Position numbers and translations under genes: made by a program
Notes under the pieces: model-generated
Told to the model about the DNA's origin: nothing
The model's database searches: none
What the model saw: the letters and a program-made list of their open reading frames with translations, nothing else
Assembly: GCA_040371205.1 (NCBI GenBank)
Contig: AP031382.1
Span: 558,001-622,000, forward strand
Direction of reading: 5' to 3'
Length of the DNA stretch: 64,000 bases
DNA from: Rhodanobacter sp.
GTDB lineage: Bacteria; Pseudomonadota; Gammaproteobacteria; Xanthomonadales; Rhodanobacteraceae
Shown here: positions 40,689 to 48,414 of the stretch, piece by piece
Position numbering within the stretch: position 1 is the first letter of the stretch
Layout: every line of letters begins with the position of its first letter

Positions 40689-40955
40689 ATGTCTGTTATT
40701 TCCCTGCCGCCAACCCACGTGTCGCTGTTCGCCCCGCCGAAAGTGCCGCGGTGGATGGACGCAGTGCTGCTCGCCTATGCCTGCGTCATCGCCGGGGTCT
40801 TCGGCTTCGTCGCCAGGGGCTTCGGCACCATCGCTTTCCACCATCCGAGCGATCCCCACGCTGACGCCGGGATGATCGTGGCGGGGGTGTGTTTCGTCAT
40901 CGCCATGGTTGCTAGATTCACCGCCAGCCAGTGCTTCGCCAGGCTCACGCGGTAG
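40689..40955 (+). CDS. Small membrane protein, 88 residues
   Basis: Two transmembrane helices (about 22-44 and 60-78) joined by a short Pro/His loop. AGGAGTCC precedes the ATG. It is followed by a strong terminator. The layout fits surface- or entry-exclusion proteins or small toxins, but nothing specific is seen. Confidence 0.7.
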   Translation: MSVISLPPTHVSLFAPPKVPRWMDAVLLAYACVIAGVFGFVARGFGTIAFHHPSDPHADAGMIVAGVCFVIAMVARFTASQCFARLTR

Positions 40956-41000
40956 TCCTGATCTTCTGATTGGCGATCCACCCTGCCAGACAAAATAAAC

Positions 41001-41022
41001 AAGGGGCCCCCGGGGGCCCCTT
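41001..41022 (+). terminator. Strong GC hairpin terminator
   Basis: AAGGGGCCCCC and GGGGGCCCCTT are a perfect 11-bp inverted repeat without a loop spacer. It lies after the small membrane protein gene and before the Rhs-tip gene. Confidence 0.75.
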
Positions 41023-41092
41023 GGTCGGTGCGTCGGTCATCCATGGTTGGCGCCAGACTTCCCGGCGGCCTTGTTATCCCACCAAGCCCCAC

Positions 41093-41130
41093 GTGTTTCA
41101 ACCTGAAACACATGTCAGCCAGCGCTGACA
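41093..41130 (+). promoter_or_regulatory. Two tandem hairpins upstream of the Rhs-tip gene
   Basis: GTGTTTCA-ACC-TGAAACAC (41093-41111) and TGTCAGC-CAGC-GCTGACA (41113-41130) are perfect inverted repeats one after the other, 70-110 bases before the ATG at 41201. They could be operators or RNA leader structures controlling the toxin-like gene. Confidence 0.5.
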
Positions 41131-41200
41131 GGGCAAGTTGCAGCCAAAAGGGCGAGGAGTAGACTCGCCCCCAGGGGACCATAGCCAGGAGGGGTAGGGG

Positions 41201-41950
41201 ATGGTGAAGGGATCATGGACCGGCTTGCTGCTGGTCGCCGCCGTCGTGTGTAGTCCGATCGCGCAAGCACACTTCTTGTCACCGGATCCCATGCCGCCGA
41301 AGGCCGGGGATCTCTACTCGTTCAACCGATACGCCTACGCCCGCAACAACCCGATCATCAACATTGATCCGACGGGCATGTATGCGTGCGGCAGCAAGGA
41401 CCAGGCGACCTGCACGAAGATCAACAACTTCGTGAACACGCTGCACACGGCGATGAGCCACCTCAATCGGCACTCATCGGACTACGCGCATCTGAGCGCC
41501 GTTTCGAGCCACATTGGCACGCTGGGCGATGGCAATGGCGTGACGCTCACCGCCGGCAGCTTGGGCAAGGACATCGTGGCCCAAGCGAACAGCTCGACGC
41601 TGATGACGGTGGACGTCAAGCAGGCCGATTCCATTTCGTCCTTCTACCAACAATTCAACCGGCAGATGAGCCCGCAGAAGCTGGCCAACGCCTTCGGCGC
41701 CGAGGCCATCGCGCACGAAGGCCAGCACCAGTTGGATTACATGAACCCCAAGATCGGTTACCCGAAGGATCGTGCCACCGAACACACGACCGAAATGAAT
41801 GCCTATCGCACCGAGATTGGCGTGGCGCGTGGCCTGGGTGTGTCCAACGACCTCTTCGCTCCACACGCGACGGCCGCTGACATCAACGCGCGCATCAACG
41901 AGGCGGCGAACACTTCCACCGAAGTCTTCTGCCAGTCGAACGGATGCTGA
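41201..41950 (+). CDS. Secreted Rhs-tip protein with HExxH metallopeptidase motif, 249 residues
   Basis: Signal peptide (residues 1-23, ending AQA). Residues 25-60 are the Rhs-associated core tail: FLSPDPMPPKAGDLYSFNRY then YARNNPIINIDPTGM. After this hallmark junction, which normally marks the start of a polymorphic toxin domain, comes a domain with H172-E173-G-Q-H176 and a following Glu near 198 (TEMNAY), a zinc-metallopeptidase-like site. The YD-repeat barrel is missing, so the tip stands alone with its own export signal. It may be an exported toxin or a repurposed tip. Confidence 0.8.
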   Translation: MVKGSWTGLLLVAAVVCSPIAQAHFLSPDPMPPKAGDLYSFNRYAYARNNPIINIDPTGMYACGSKDQATCTKINNFVNTLHTAMSHLNRHSSDYAHLSAVSSHIGTLGDGNGVTLTAGSLGKDIVAQANSSTLMTVDVKQADSISSFYQQFNRQMSPQKLANAFGAEAIAHEGQHQLDYMNPKIGYPKDRATEHTTEMNAYRTEIGVARGLGVSNDLFAPHATAADINARINEAANTSTEVFCQSNGC

Positions 41951-42366
41951 TGCGCGGGCTCACCTGTTTCGTGTTGCTGCTGGTGGCCGGTTGCGGCGTT
42001 CGCGCCGCAGAACCGCCCACCGTGACCGTCTGCCAGCTCTACGATCAGCGGCAGTCCCCGCCCGCCGGTGAGGTTCGATTCCAGGCCCGTGCCCTGATGG
42101 GGCCCCGGCATGGGGCGATCTTCATGGATCCGCATTGCCCACCGGGCACGGCCATTCCGTTTCGCTTCGCGGATCACTTGCCCCCGGACTCGCAGGCCGT
42201 GATGTTCGACCACGCGCTGACGGGGGACGTCATGGATCTCTCGTTGCGCAGCTTCGATGCCGAAGTCACCGGCACCTATGCTCCCGCCACGACGATCAAC
42301 CCGCGCGGGCTGTTCACCGTCGATCGCGTGGTGTGGTTCCGCAAGTCGCCACCGAAAGCCAAATGA
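41944..42366 (+). CDS. Lipoprotein overlapping the Rhs-tip gene, 140 residues
   Basis: Signal with the lipobox VAGC (Cys at about residue 17). The mature protein is a beta-rich domain with two further Cys. It overlaps the Rhs-tip gene by seven bases and so is made together with it. In a periplasm-acting toxin pair the immunity protein is expected exactly here and in this compartment, but no immunity family is recognised. Confidence 0.75.
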   Translation: MLMRGLTCFVLLLVAGCGVRAAEPPTVTVCQLYDQRQSPPAGEVRFQARALMGPRHGAIFMDPHCPPGTAIPFRFADHLPPDSQAVMFDHALTGDVMDLSLRSFDAEVTGTYAPATTINPRGLFTVDRVVWFRKSPPKAK

Positions 42367-43400
42367 GCACCGCCCAGAGGGACAAGGCGCATCGAGGGAT
42401 GCGCTGGTTCGGCGCCTTGGCGTTCCTGGCGTGCAGCCCCTGGGCACACGCCCAAATGCCCGGCGGCGTTCCGGTTCGAGACGATCCTAACCTCCATGTC
42501 ATTGAGCAGCTGGCGAACTCGCCGAATGGGGTGGATTACGCGAAAGTCCAGACGGCCATCGAGCGGGCCGCCAATCCGAAGTTCGACGCCAAGGCCTTCA
42601 ACGCCATGCTGGATCGCTGGGCTGCCGTGGTGCGGGCGCGTGTGCCGAAGAATGCGCCACCGACCGACGTGATGACGGCCCTGGGGCAGGTGATCTATCA
42701 GCCCGGCCCATGGAACGATCACCACCCGTTCTCGTATGACCTGGATGACCCGTTCGGGAAGATCTACGAGAACAAGCTCATCTCCACCTACCTCCGCACG
42801 CGCAAGGGCAACTGCGTGTCGATGCCCACGCTGCTGATGATCCTGGGCCAGAAACTCGGGCTCACCATGACGTTGAGCCAAGCCCCGGAACACGAATTCG
42901 CGCGGCTGCAGGACGCCAACGGGCGCTGGATCAACATTGAAGCCACCACACCATCGTCGTGGCCCGACTCCACCTACATCCAGCGAATGCACATCACGCC
43001 GCAACAGATCGCCAGCGGGATCTACCTGCGGACGACCACACCACGCGAAACCGTGGCGGGCATGCTGGAGCCGCTGGAAGCGGTCTACGCCCATCAACGG
43101 ACGCCGGGCGATCTACTCGGCCTGGCCATGTTGGTCGTGAAGCTCGATCCGAAGAACGCAGGCGGCTACGTCAACGAGGCCAACGCGTTCTTTCTCGAAC
43201 TCCAGCACCGCTACCTCGATCATCACCTCACGCCGGACAAGCTGCCGCCGGAACAGCGTGCCGACTTCCAGGCCCTGCTGGTTTCCAACGAGCGGATCAT
43301 GAAACGGGTGGAAGCCATGGGCTGGGCGCCGCCAACGGCGGCGGAAGACAAGGCCTACCTGGAACGGGTCGAGAAATACAAAGCCGCCCACGGCGGGTGA
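42363..43400 (+). CDS. Periplasmic transglutaminase-like cysteine protein, 345 residues
   Basis: Signal peptide (about 1-30, ending AHA). The core at residues 140-195 has RKGNCVSMPTLLMILGQKLGL with Cys151, APEHEF with His177, and RWINIEAT, the layout of SirB1/transglutaminase-like cysteine peptidases. The C-terminal part (about 225-340) is helical and TPR-like. It overlaps the preceding gene by four bases. It could process the Rhs-tip protein or a cell-envelope target. The frame beginning upstream in the lipoprotein gene is not used. Confidence 0.8.
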   Translation: MSTAQRDKAHRGMRWFGALAFLACSPWAHAQMPGGVPVRDDPNLHVIEQLANSPNGVDYAKVQTAIERAANPKFDAKAFNAMLDRWAAVVRARVPKNAPPTDVMTALGQVIYQPGPWNDHHPFSYDLDDPFGKIYENKLISTYLRTRKGNCVSMPTLLMILGQKLGLTMTLSQAPEHEFARLQDANGRWINIEATTPSSWPDSTYIQRMHITPQQIASGIYLRTTTPRETVAGMLEPLEAVYAHQRTPGDLLGLAMLVVKLDPKNAGGYVNEANAFFLELQHRYLDHHLTPDKLPPEQRADFQALLVSNERIMKRVEAMGWAPPTAAEDKAYLERVEKYKAAHGG

Positions 43401-43423
43401 TGCCTGCCGCTACAGCGGCACCC

Positions 43424-44710
43424 TCACGCCCGCACGGTGGCGAGTTGATCCCATCGCGTGGTGTACGCAGGCGTGAGCATGTCCCGCTTCATGGACCAAG
43501 CGCGCGGACGCTGTAGCCCCGCCGATCCAAGCCCGACGGTACCGCGCCCCCATTTGCCATTGATGCGATCCAGCGTGTCCAGCAGGGTGTCGCGTGGCTG
43601 GATCAGCTCCGCGGCGAACAGGTCGCCTTGGGCGTGCTCCTTCGCCCGCAAGTCCATGAGCATGACGCCCGCCTTCGTGTACCGATGGCCGGGCTTGTGG
43701 ATCGCCCGCATCACGGCCACGGCCACGCGCGTGAGCGTGCCGATGTCATCGGTGGGGATCGGTACCGGCAGGCAGGCGCTGGGATGGTGCTGCACGTCCT
43801 GAGGCCGCCGAGGGTTCGTGTGCAGCCAGACACCCACACTGCCGGCGACGCTCGCTTGCTGACGCAGCTTGCGCACGGCGCGCCCCATGTACTCACGGAT
43901 CGTCTCCGCCAGTTCGTCCGCCGCGTAGATCGGCGCGCCGAACATGCGGCTGGCGATGATCTGCTGCTTTGGCGGGATGTCTTCCAGGTCTAGGCACGCC
44001 ACGCCGCGCAGCTCGCGCACCGTGCGTTCCAGGACGACCCCGTATCGCTCGCGGATGCGGCGCGGGTCCGCCTGGCGCAGGTGCAGGGCGGAATAGATGC
44101 CCTCCGCATTCAACCGCACGCCCAGGCGATGGCCGACACCCCAAACGTCCGTCACGGCCACATCGGCCATGAGCGACTCCAGTTCTGACGTGGGGAGCGT
44201 GGTCAGATCGCACACGCCCTCCCATCGCGGCTGTTTCTTCGCCAGCCGATTCGCCAGCTTGCTCAGCGTCTTGCTCGATGCGCTGCCGACACAAACCGGC
44301 AACCCCACGTGCTGCTTCACCGTCGCGCGAATCGCGCGCCCGGTTTCCAGCAGGTCCACGCGTGGCTGCCGAGTGAAGTCGAGGAAGGTTTCGTCGATGG
44401 AGTACACCTCCTGGTCTTCCTGGGGTGTCCATCGGCCGATGGTGCGCATGGCGCGGGCGCTCATGTCCCCATATAACGTGTAGTTGCTCGACAGAGCCGT
44501 GATGCCACGCTTGCGCGCCATGTCCCGCAGCTGGAACCAGGGCGTGCCCATTTCGATTCCCATTGCCCTGATTTCAGCGGAGCGGGCAATCACGCATCCG
44601 TCGCAGTTGCTCAAGACAATGACCGGCGCGTGTTCCAGCTTGGGCTGGAACACGCGCTCACAGCTCACATAGAAATTGTTGACGTCGACGTGGGTGAAAC
44701 GGCGGTTCAT
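43424..44710 (-). CDS. umuC: UmuC-type Y-family DNA polymerase subunit
   Basis: 428 residues beginning with FTHVDVNNFYVSCERVF, the Y-family active-site strand, followed by YSIDETFLDF (second catalytic acidic cluster) and helix-hairpin-helix segments (VTDVWGVGHRLG). The C-terminal part has the UmuC-specific domain. It forms error-prone polymerase V with processed UmuD and allows synthesis across DNA lesions. It overlaps umuD by four bases. Plasmid-borne umuDC raises damage tolerance and mutation in the host. Confidence 0.95.
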   Translation of the reverse strand: MNRRFTHVDVNNFYVSCERVFQPKLEHAPVIVLSNCDGCVIARSAEIRAMGIEMGTPWFQLRDMARKRGITALSSNYTLYGDMSARAMRTIGRWTPQEDQEVYSIDETFLDFTRQPRVDLLETGRAIRATVKQHVGLPVCVGSASSKTLSKLANRLAKKQPRWEGVCDLTTLPTSELESLMADVAVTDVWGVGHRLGVRLNAEGIYSALHLRQADPRRIRERYGVVLERTVRELRGVACLDLEDIPPKQQIIASRMFGAPIYAADELAETIREYMGRAVRKLRQQASVAGSVGVWLHTNPRRPQDVQHHPSACLPVPIPTDDIGTLTRVAVAVMRAIHKPGHRYTKAGVMLMDLRAKEHAQGDLFAAELIQPRDTLLDTLDRINGKWGRGTVGLGSAGLQRPRAWSMKRDMLTPAYTTRWDQLATVRA

Positions 44711-45174
44711 ACCCGATGGAGAACGCGGGTCACGACGCCCCAGATCGTCAGTTCTTCGCCTTCCGCAAACGTGCGGTCGGCGTAGTGCGGATTGCCCGCC
44801 ACCAGCACAGGCTTCCCCTGCCGGAAGTGCAGAAACTTGATGGTGAGCTCGCCGTTCACGACGGCGACCACGACGGCCCCATGCTTGGGCGCAAGGGCGC
44901 GGTCCACCATCACCTCATCGCCGTGATGGATGCCGGCCTTGATCATGCTGTGCCCTTCCACCCGCAGGATGAAGGTCGAGTCCTCATGCCCCTGAACGAT
45001 CAGGTGCCGGTTGAGATCGAGGACGTCTTGAATGTAGTCGTCGGCTGGGCTGGGGAAGCCGCACCGGACCGCGTGAGACATCTTCCGCACGGCGCGCCGG
45101 CCTTGGGGCAGCAGCGGGCGTGGATCGAGCGCCAGGGTGGGGCGGAAGGGGAGCGGGGAGACGACAGGGGCCAT
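44707..45174 (-). CDS. umuD: UmuD-type self-cleaving protein
   Basis: 155 residues with the Cys38-Gly39 cleavage site, the Ser76 nucleophile in EGHSMIKAG and Lys113 in NGELTIKFL, all in LexA/UmuD order. RecA filaments trigger self-cleavage to the active form. The N-terminal 30 residues are Pro-rich. A LexA box is expected upstream but no clear copy was found. Confidence 0.95.
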   Translation of the reverse strand: MAPVVSPLPFRPTLALDPRPLLPQGRRAVRKMSHAVRCGFPSPADDYIQDVLDLNRHLIVQGHEDSTFILRVEGHSMIKAGIHHGDEVMVDRALAPKHGAVVVAVVNGELTIKFLHFRQGKPVLVAGNPHYADRTFAEGEELTIWGVVTRVLHRV

Positions 45175-45241
45175 GGCACGGGCCGGGAGTTGCTGGGGGC
45201 ACAGTCTACTGCCGGAATCGTCTCACCGGATGAGAGAGGCG

Positions 45242-45258
45242 CCGGGCAGACTGCCCGG
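45242..45258. promoter_or_regulatory. Perfect palindrome CCGGGCAG-A-CTGCCCGG
   Basis: A 17-base near-perfect dyad between the divergent umuDC and 45282 genes, 24 bases before the ATG at 45282. It looks like an operator. It could be a non-canonical damage-response site or belong to the 45282 gene. Confidence 0.5.
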
Positions 45259-45281
45259 ACACCAACAACCGGAGGAAAAAG

Positions 45282-45572
45282 ATGAACATGCGCGTGGTCA
45301 TGCCCCATGACGAGGTTTCGGTGGCTGTAGCGGCGGTGGTTGCCCATGGCTTCGTGGCCGTGGAAGGGACGAAAACGCAGGCGGTGCCCTTTTGCCGCCG
45401 GGTGATCGACGCGCTGGAGCCGTATGACGAGGTTGTGCCCATCACGTCTTATCAGAACGTGACCAACCGCGGGTACCTGTACCTGGTCGTGGACGCAGAA
45501 CGGTATCCACTCGATCGGAGCGGCGCGCTGAAAGCCAAGGTGGCCGAACTGGATCGGCTAGACCCCGGTTGA
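45282..45572 (+). CDS. Hypothetical protein, 96 residues
   Basis: A small soluble alpha/beta protein (VSVAVAAVVAHGFVAVEGT, YLYLVVDAERYPL). CGGAGGAAAAAG precedes the ATG. It is divergent from umuDC across the palindrome and may belong to the same damage response. No family recognised. Confidence 0.7.
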   Translation: MNMRVVMPHDEVSVAVAAVVAHGFVAVEGTKTQAVPFCRRVIDALEPYDEVVPITSYQNVTNRGYLYLVVDAERYPLDRSGALKAKVAELDRLDPG

Positions 45573-45579
45573 GCAGCCG

Positions 45580-45858
45580 TTACAGGCGATCTGGGCCGAG
45601 TCGCTTTTTCGGCGGCGGGACTGACCCAGGCTGAAGTTTGACTTGCAGCGAGGCATTTTCCATGTCGAAGTGAGTGAGCATGGCCTTATCGAGCGCCTTT
45701 TCCCGCTTCTTGATGGCACTTTCCCCAGACTTGGTGTTGGCGTTGGTGGCTTTCCTTGCGAGGTCCAATTCTTCCGTAGCTTTGTGGACCCGGTTATTGG
45801 CTTTGCGGAGTCCGGATTCCAGCTTGTCCATATCGATCTGCGCGGGGGTTTTCTTCAC
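45580..45858 (-). CDS. Coiled-coil protein, 92 residues
   Basis: Almost entirely helical and Lys/Glu/Ala-rich with heptad spacing (DKLESGLRKANNRVHKATEELDLA), then a Pro/Lys end. AGGAG precedes the ATG. It is divergent from the SRAP-like gene. Function unknown. Confidence 0.65.
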   Translation of the reverse strand: MKKTPAQIDMDKLESGLRKANNRVHKATEELDLARKATNANTKSGESAIKKREKALDKAMLTHFDMENASLQVKLQPGSVPPPKKRLGPDRL

Positions 45859-45915
45859 GTCGCACTCCTAGCAAAGTGATGAACCAAGACGAGTCTAAGG
45901 CCGGAGGACCCCATC

Positions 45916-46851
45916 GTGTGCTACTCAGCCGAAGTCTGGGCGGACTACCACAAGTACGAGCGGGAGTTCGGCACGGGCCTGAACATCCGGGAGTTCGTGC
46001 AGCTGTTCGGGCGACAGGACAAGAACGGCAAGTGGTACATCCCCAAGGCGCTTGAAGCCGCGTTCCTACATCCGAAGACGGATGAGGAGCGCGCCATCAA
46101 GGCCATGATCGACGCGCATGTGCAGGCCGAAACCCAGCGGTTCGAGCAGGAACTGTTCGGACAGAAAACCCGGCTCAACGATGCCGAGCGGAAGCTGCAG
46201 ACCAAGGAAACCAAGGCTGCACGAGAAAGTGTGCGTATCGCCACGAACAAGATCGACAAGGCCAAGGTCGCGTTGGACGACCTCCGGCGTACTGAACTGA
46301 AGCCCCGCGATTCCCGCATCTTCCCTGGCTGGTACGCCCCCGTGATGGTCAGTGAGGGCGGCCGGCGAGTGGTCCGGCCGATGCGCTATGGCTGCCGCCC
46401 CAGCGGCAAGCCCGCGAACTACGATCAGCGGTATCCCGGCACGTACAACGCCCGCCGCGACAACCTGGAGGGCTTCTGGCGCGAGCAGTTCGGCTACACC
46501 CACGGGATCATGGTCTGCACGACGTTCTACGAGAACGTGGAGGGGCCGGACGGGAAGAACCAGGTGGTTCAGTTCACGCCACGCACTGGGGAGCCCATGT
46601 TCATTGCGTGCCTGTGGTCGCACTGGACCGACCCCAAGGGCGTTGAACCCGACTTGCTTTCGTTTGCAGCCATCACCGACGAGCCGGAGCCCGAAGTGGC
46701 CGCCGCCGGCCACGACCGCACCATCATCAACATCAAGCCCGAACACATCGAGGCGTGGCTGAACCCAGATCCGGCGAACCTTGCCGCGCTCTACGCCATC
46801 TTCAACGACAAGCAACACCCCTACTACGAACACCAGAGGCAGGCGGCATGA
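45916..46851 (+). CDS. SRAP-family (YedK/HMCES-like) abasic-site crosslinking protein
   Basis: Begins M-C-Y-S at a GTG codon after GGAGG; the second-position Cys is the residue that links to abasic sites in this family. Later motifs fit as well: YNARRDNLEGFW, TTFYENVEG, and GHDRTIINIKPEHIEAWL. The protein is longer than YedK (311 against about 220) through a helical insertion around residues 45-115. It protects single-stranded DNA at abasic sites. Its place by umuDC makes an SOS cassette on the element. Confidence 0.9.
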   Translation: MCYSAEVWADYHKYEREFGTGLNIREFVQLFGRQDKNGKWYIPKALEAAFLHPKTDEERAIKAMIDAHVQAETQRFEQELFGQKTRLNDAERKLQTKETKAARESVRIATNKIDKAKVALDDLRRTELKPRDSRIFPGWYAPVMVSEGGRRVVRPMRYGCRPSGKPANYDQRYPGTYNARRDNLEGFWREQFGYTHGIMVCTTFYENVEGPDGKNQVVQFTPRTGEPMFIACLWSHWTDPKGVEPDLLSFAAITDEPEPEVAAAGHDRTIINIKPEHIEAWLNPDPANLAALYAIFNDKQHPYYEHQRQAA

Positions 46852-47366
46852 GTTCGGAATCTGAGCAGCTGGACGAAATCCTCGGCGTGTCCTTCGGCGA
46901 CATCCCTCCCGAGCTGGCAGGCGTGCTGGTCGATTTCCATATCCGCGCCGACGCGACAGCGGGCGGCAAGGAAGGCACCCGCGGGCCCCTGCTGATCGAC
47001 GCCGGCGTGCTGAAGGGATTGATCGACGGCCTCCCCGCCGTCCTGGACGCCATGCGTGAATACGGTGCGGATCGCGTGAAGCCGCGGCCGATGCTGCTGC
47101 CCGCATGGAATGACGGCCCGCGTTGGAATCCCGCGGGCGGCCAGCTGCATATCTGCGCTGGCTTCGGCGTGAATGGCATGGATCCGGAGCTTGGCGCCGC
47201 GGTGATGTTCATTCGATCAACCAGCGTGGCCCATGCGCCCGGCACCTATGACAGCGCGGAGTACCTGATGGGGTGGAGCGCGTTACTGGAATTCCAAGAC
47301 GCCCTGCCCAAGGTGCTGCGGAAACTGGAACAGCGCACAAGAACAAACAGGGGTGATCGGGGCTAA
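46848..47366 (+). CDS. Hypothetical protein, 172 residues
   Basis: Starts in an ATGA overlap with the SRAP gene, so the two are co-translated. A soluble acidic protein with a Met/Trp-containing centre (LLPAWNDGPRWNPAGGQL) and no recognised domain. It may be a partner of the SRAP-like protein. Confidence 0.7.
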   Translation: MSSESEQLDEILGVSFGDIPPELAGVLVDFHIRADATAGGKEGTRGPLLIDAGVLKGLIDGLPAVLDAMREYGADRVKPRPMLLPAWNDGPRWNPAGGQLHICAGFGVNGMDPELGAAVMFIRSTSVAHAPGTYDSAEYLMGWSALLEFQDALPKVLRKLEQRTRTNRGDRG

Positions 47367-47378
47367 CTCGGAGCTGAA

Positions 47379-47417
47379 TCGTCCAACGAAAGTATGCTTA
47401 TTCGATACTTTCGTTGG
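47379..47417. repeat. Perfect 15-bp inverted repeat
   Basis: GTCCAACGAAAGTAT (47379-47393) and ATACTTTCGTTGGAC (47403-47417) flank GCTTATTCG. It sits between two convergent genes. There is no T-run, so a recombination or protein-binding role is as likely as termination. Confidence 0.6.
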
Positions 47418-47430
47418 ACAAAGAGCCCGA

Positions 47431-48114
47431 TCAGGACCGGTGATCGCCCCTTTTGTTGCGCGTTAAGTTCGACGGTGCAAACGCGGCGGCCTGTCCTGCG
47501 CGCCGGTGCGCCTCGTCCTGAAACGGCTTGGCCGCGAAGTAAGCGGCTAGGCGCTCGAGGTAGGCCGTCATCGTCAATTGCTCGCATGTCGCATCCGCAA
47601 TCTCGGCCTCGGACATCGTGAGCGTTTCGATCAGATCGACAGGTCGACGGACTGCGCCCCCGGACGCATCAGGGATCAGCGCGAACACCCATTCGTCGTC
47701 AGCCATGCCGGTGGTCATGAACTGACTGAACGAACCGTGCTTGATGCCTTTGCGTCGACCGCCCTTCATTGGTTTCAGGTTCATGCCTGCTGGCACGGTC
47801 TCGTGCACCAAGTCCTCGAAGGGGTTTGGCTCGGGTTCGGTCGGTGCCGAACCCAGCAATCGGGCCATGGCCTTCTCCAGCTCCATCTGGCTGAAGCGGC
47901 GTAGCTCGCCCACCGGATACCGAACCGTCGACGGAGTGGGCAAGACGAAGGCGGGCGGGATTCGACCCTCTTGCCGCCAGCCCTGAAGGACGGTCAGCGA
48001 GATGGCGAGGAAACCGGCAGCCAGGCACTCATTCACCAGCTGCCAATCGTCCGCCTGGGCCAGGGCAAGGACCTGGGGATCGCGGGTCAAATCTTCCAAC
48101 TTGTACTTAGCCAT
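47431..48114 (-). CDS. Excisionase/AlpA-like HTH protein, 227 residues
   Basis: The N-terminal third has a MerR/AlpA-like winged-helix pattern: SLTVLQGWRQEGRIPPAFV ... STVRYPVGELRRFSQ, as in excisionases and AlpA regulators. The remaining 130 residues are unmatched. The ATG at 48114 is chosen. It is the last gene of the element before the att end, the usual place of recombination-direction or integrase-control genes. A recombination directionality factor is the best guess. Confidence 0.55.
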   Translation of the reverse strand: MAKYKLEDLTRDPQVLALAQADDWQLVNECLAAGFLAISLTVLQGWRQEGRIPPAFVLPTPSTVRYPVGELRRFSQMELEKAMARLLGSAPTEPEPNPFEDLVHETVPAGMNLKPMKGGRRKGIKHGSFSQFMTTGMADDEWVFALIPDASGGAVRRPVDLIETLTMSEAEIADATCEQLTMTAYLERLAAYFAAKPFQDEAHRRAGQAAAFAPSNLTRNKRGDHRS

Positions 48115-48163
48115 GCCGAGCAGGATAGCGACGCCAAAAATCCACGTCGACGCAGGGGCTGAG

Positions 48164-48251
48164 GGTGGGCCAGGAGGGGTGGGCCAAGCAGGGATGCGAT
48201 GGAAAACGCCGCCCACCCGCTCACACCCTCAGGTGGGCCAGGGGTGGGCCA
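48164..48251. repeat. Four GGTGGGCCA direct repeats at the element end
   Basis: Identical 9-mers at 48164-48172, 48178-48186, 48232-48240 and 48243-48251, arranged as two pairs. They lie within 170 bp of the tRNA junction, like arm-type integrase or excisionase sites. Confidence 0.6.
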
Positions 48252-48261
48252 GAAAACACAA

Positions 48262-48283
48262 AGGCCGCCCAGTCGGGCGGCCT
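48262..48283 (-). terminator. GC hairpin near the att end
   Basis: AGGCCGCCC and GGGCGGCCT pair around AGTC. The sequence on the minus strand ends TTTGTGTTTT, so it can stop transcription coming from the tRNA promoter into the element. Confidence 0.7.
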
Positions 48284-48332
48284 AAGTTGCTGAATTCTAT
48301 GATGAAATCTGGCCTGAATTATTGGCAAAGTG

Positions 48333-48375
48333 AGGGATTTTCAATCCCCTGCTCTACCAACTGAGCTACCCGGCC
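48333..48375 (-). tRNA. Truncated tRNA-Phe gene (5' part only)
   Basis: The minus strand shows GGCCGGGTAGCTCAGTTGGT then AGAGCAGGGGATTGAAAATCCC: acceptor 5' strand, D arm and anticodon arm with anticodon GAA. After the anticodon stem the sequence leaves the tRNA pattern: there is no T arm (GGTTCGA) and no matching acceptor 3' strand. It marks the boundary of the mobile element on the left and chromosome on the right. Confidence 0.9.
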
Positions 48376-48385
48376 AGAGCCGCGC

Positions 48386-48414
48386 ATTAGACCGAATGCG
48401 CGGCTTCCCGTCAA
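48386..48414 (-). promoter_or_regulatory. tRNA-Phe promoter
   Basis: Minus strand TTGACG (48409-48414), a 17-bp spacer and TCTAAT (48386-48391), then the GC-rich discriminator GCGCGGCTCT before the tRNA 5' end at 48375. The -35 box overlaps the stop codon of yggX. It appears intact although the tRNA is broken. Confidence 0.85.

Noticed and set aside
45174-45240. LexA box upstream of umuD
   Set aside because: No CTG-N10-CAG or other clear SOS dyad was found; only the palindrome at 45242-45258.
1-48330. Insertion sequences or transposases within the element
   Set aside because: No transposase or IS end was recognised; repeats seen are regulatory or origin-related.
48300-48375. Group I intron in the tRNA anticodon loop
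   Set aside because: The sequence after the break shows no intron core and no 3' tRNA half follows in the window.
48310-48375. A short complete tRNA ending in GGCCA at 48310
   Set aside because: Only four acceptor pairs could form and there is no T arm, so it would not be a working tRNA.
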